A DNA stretch of 63,017 nucleotides from an uncultured Peptococcaceae bacterium (GTDB lineage Bacteria; Bacillota; Dehalobacteriia; UBA4068), in the NCBI GenBank assembly GCA_949289995.1, contig CASEQE010000046.1:1-63017 (forward strand), given 5' to 3'. Below are positions 60,830 through 63,017 of the stretch, piece after piece. Numbering within the stretch: position 1 is the stretch's first letter; every line of letters starts with the position of its first letter. The position numbers were made by a program, and so were the translations under genes. The notes beneath the pieces are model-generated. The model was not told where the DNA came from, searched no databases, and worked only from the letters and a program-made list of their open reading frames with translations.

Positions 60830-63017
60830 ATGGCTTTTGGACGAAAAACTTTGCTCGGCACGGCGCTGGTTTTGGCGTTGTTGCTGACGGTATTGTCCAC
60901 GGCGGTATTTGCCGCCGACGCCAATCCCTTTTCCGATGTAAAAGAAACGGATTGGTATTATGATGCAGTGCAGTATGTAAACAATCAAGGTTTGATGCAA
61001 GGCACCGGCAGCGGCATTTTTAGCCCCAATTTGGCCACTTCCCGGGGGATGATCGTAGCCATTCTCTACCGGTTAGACGGCGCTACGGTTGCTACCGACG
61101 ATTGTCCTTTTGCCGACGTGGCGGCGGGCAGTTATTACCGGCAGGCCGTAATCTGGGCCTATCAAAACCGCATTGTGGAAGGGTATAGCAACGATGCTTT
61201 CGGTCCCGACGACGCGATTACCCGGGAACAATTGGCGGCGATTCTCTATCGCTATATGCAATATCGGGGTATGGACGCGGTTACCACCGAAGAAAACCTT
61301 TCCGGCTTTGCCGACGCCGGCGCCATTTCCCAATATGCGGTATCGGCTTTGAATTGGGCCGTGGGTCAAGGACTGATCGGCGGCATGGGCGACGGCAACC
61401 TCAATCCCCAAGGTTATGCCCTGCGGGGACAGGTAGCCTTGATTCTGCAGCGGCTGCAGGATTTGTTGCCGGAGGAAGCCGTTAGCGAATACACGGTTAT
61501 TTTTGATCTAAACTACGACGACGGCGGTATATATAAGAAAGTAACGGTGCAGGCCGGGGAAACCGTATCCGCCCCTGCCGAGCCGAAACGGGAAGATTAT
61601 AACTTCCGCGGCTGGTATACCAAAACTTCCGGCGGCGTCAAATTTGATTTCGATGACGGCATTACCGCCGATATCACCCTGTACGCCCATTGGAGCAAAA
61701 CTGGTAGTTCCGGCGGTTCCGGTAGTTCCGGCGGCCATATCCATAATTTCGTTGGCGAAGTCACCACGGAAGCCACCTGTACGGAAGACGGCGTAAGAAC
61801 CTATACCTGCTCCATTTGCGGCATATCTTATGAGCAGCCAATCCCGTCCTTGGGCCATGATTACGGCGATTTCCATTGGGACGGCGTGCAGGAAGACAGC
61901 ACCCATAGCCGCAGCTGCTCTCGCTGCGACGCGACGCAACAGCAAGCCTGCGTATTTACGGATACCCCCACCGTGATTACCGTCGACGGCGGGGAGCTTA
62001 ACGCCACCATACATACCTGCGACGTTTGCGGCTATACGTATACTACCTTAGACGATCCGCTTACCGACGTCATTGCCGTGGTGGACGGCATGGGCTATGG
62101 TAACCTGGAGGACGCCTTCACTGCGGCCGTTGCCGGCGGCAAGCTGGTTACCTTGGTTAGCGATGTGCCGGTAGGGGCGAAGCTGACGGTTCCCGCCGGT
62201 ATCACTTTGGACGGCGGCGGCTACACGCTGCAGGCGAACAATAGCTCATGGGATACCACGAACAATGGCAAACATTTGCTGTCGGTGGAAGGGGCTAGCG
62301 AAGCCACCGTGGTGAAAAACCTGGTTTTGGACAACAATAACCAGGCCCAAGGCATGTTGGCGTATGAAAGCGAAAACGTAACTTTGGAGCAGATTACCAT
62401 CAAAAATAGCAAAGGCATTGGCCTGACGGTGAACGACTCCCAGGTAACCGCCAGCGGCCTGCAAATTGCCGGCAGCCGAACCGGCAGCGTTAATGTGGAT
62501 AAAGGCGACGCCCACTTCACCCTGATCAGCGGCAATCTGGCCGATCCGCTGCAGATTTGGAGCGAATTGCAAGATTTAGATGCGGTAGAGGCGGCAGGTT
62601 ATCATGCCTATGACGTCCCGGGCTTTTATATCTGGTCCCAGGCAACCGTTGATCAGATATTGGCCCAGACCGGGCTGCCTATTACGCAACTCACCCTGTT
62701 AACCGATCAAACGGTGGATGAGGATTTGACGGTGCCGGATGGCGTGAAGTTGATTGTGGCCGACGGCGTAGAGCTGACGGTAAACGGCGATATTAGCGGT
62801 AAAATTTACGATAAAACAGATGCGCAACTGATCTTTTCCGCCGGCCAATTGCGGGAATTTGCCGCTGCAGTCAATCAAGCGGACAAATCCTATCAGGGCA
62901 AAACCGTGCGGTTGATGGCGGATATCGATTTAAGCGGCCAGGACTGGACGCCATTGAATGGTTGGGACGGCAATCTGAACCAATGGCATTTGGATGGCAA
63001 CGACCACACCATTAGCG
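60830..63017 (+). CDS. SLH-domain surface protein with InlB-type repeat and beta-helix (cut by window edge)
   Basis: At least 729 codons, open to the window end. The ATG at 60830 has AGGAGG 7 nt upstream; an in-frame ATG 6 nt earlier is too close to it. A signal peptide (cleavage near AVFA-AD, residue 28) is followed by three SLH domains at the N-terminus (about 31-205), a Listeria/Bacteroides InlB-type repeat with FRGWYTKTSGG and LYAHWSK (about 220-285), a Gly/Ser linker (GSSGGSGSSGG), a Cys-rich part with C-x2-C pairs (CSICG, CSRCD, CDVCG), and then a beta-helix-like region. The SLH modules resemble those at the C-terminus of the divergent neighbour. Wall-anchored surface protein of unknown target. 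Confidence 0.88.
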   Translation, partial: MAFGRKTLLGTALVLALLLTVLSTAVFAADANPFSDVKETDWYYDAVQYVNNQGLMQGTGSGIFSPNLATSRGMIVAILYRLDGATVATDDCPFADVAAGSYYRQAVIWAYQNRIVEGYSNDAFGPDDAITREQLAAILYRYMQYRGMDAVTTEENLSGFADAGAISQYAVSALNWAVGQGLIGGMGDGNLNPQGYALRGQVALILQRLQDLLPEEAVSEYTVIFDLNYDDGGIYKKVTVQAGETVSAPAEPKREDYNFRGWYTKTSGGVKFDFDDGITADITLYAHWSKTGSSGGSGSSGGHIHNFVGEVTTEATCTEDGVRTYTCSICGISYEQPIPSLGHDYGDFHWDGVQEDSTHSRSCSRCDATQQQACVFTDTPTVITVDGGELNATIHTCDVCGYTYTTLDDPLTDVIAVVDGMGYGNLEDAFTAAVAGGKLVTLVSDVPVGAKLTVPAGITLDGGGYTLQANNSSWDTTNNGKHLLSVEGASEATVVKNLVLDNNNQAQGMLAYESENVTLEQITIKNSKGIGLTVNDSQVTASGLQIAGSRTGSVNVDKGDAHFTLISGNLADPLQIWSELQDLDAVEAAGYHAYDVPGFYIWSQATVDQILAQTGLPITQLTLLTDQTVDEDLTVPDGVKLIVADGVELTVNGDISGKIYDKTDAQLIFSAGQLREFAAAVNQADKSYQGKTVRLMADIDLSGQDWTPLNGWDGNLNQWHLDGNDHTIS

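Noticed and set aside
1..63017. tRNA or rRNA genes
   Set aside because: No T-arm-like GGTTCGA-type sequence with cloverleaf neighbours was found by eye in the intergenic regions.

Overview
The window looks like chromosomal DNA of a mid-GC Bacillota (Clostridia- or Negativicutes-like) bacterium. Grounds: strong AGGAGG ribosome sites, sigA-type promoters, SLH-domain surface proteins, a copper-amine-oxidase-like stalk domain protein, a YtrA-like GntR/ABC cassette, an ECF sigma factor, DUF1385 and DUF116 proteins, and parAB, dnaN and recF. Nothing fixes the genus. No tRNA, rRNA or CRISPR array was seen. The left edge cuts an IS3-family transposase and the right edge cuts an SLH surface protein.

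Layout. 1-232: right end of an IS3-family element. 311-19391: a 19-kb block, all on the minus strand, read in the order lipid kinase, udg, tsaE, tsaB, purB, recG, a gap with DnaA-box-like sites, dnaN, recF, murI, a DUF1385 membrane protein with three tandem-repeat tails, prfA, a membrane protein, an ABC-F ATPase, fba, and a Dph6-like ATP pyrophosphatase. 19862-24128 (plus): DUF116, Nudix, leuS and a small ORF. 24202-28744 (minus): guaA (ATP pyrophosphatase part only), pyrG, parA, parB. 28998-38273 (minus): GntR repressor, ABC ATPase, permease, ECF sigma factor, then a 1729-residue membrane protein with an alpha-2-macroglobulin-like ectodomain. 38930-39139: molbindin. 39283-47531 (minus): hemW, a three-subunit xanthine dehydrogenase-type molybdoenzyme and a secreted cadherin-like protein. 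47703-56096 (plus): a phenylalanine-rich leader peptide with an attenuator, then pheA-aroB-aroC-aroE/K-aroQ-aroA-tyrA-aroF. 56253-63017: two divergent SLH proteins.

How the genes work together. The aro block encodes DAHP synthase and all later shikimate steps to chorismate, plus the Phe and Tyr branches, packed with overlapping start and stop codons. It is preceded by what reads as a classical ribosome-mediated Phe attenuator. The ECF sigma gene lies 5 bp from a membrane protein whose short cytosolic N-terminus and single membrane span are those expected of an anti-sigma factor, but whose outside part is a thioester-less alpha-2-macroglobulin. This is the best candidate here for an undescribed system: an envelope or protease sensor wired straight to a sigma factor. 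The DUF1385 protein, with hendecad, Gln/Lys and GNKSQ repeat arrays, is a second oddity.

Limits. All calls come from reading sequence and recalled family motifs. No database search, structure prediction or RNA folding was run. Start codons were chosen by ribosome-site spacing and remembered family N-termini.
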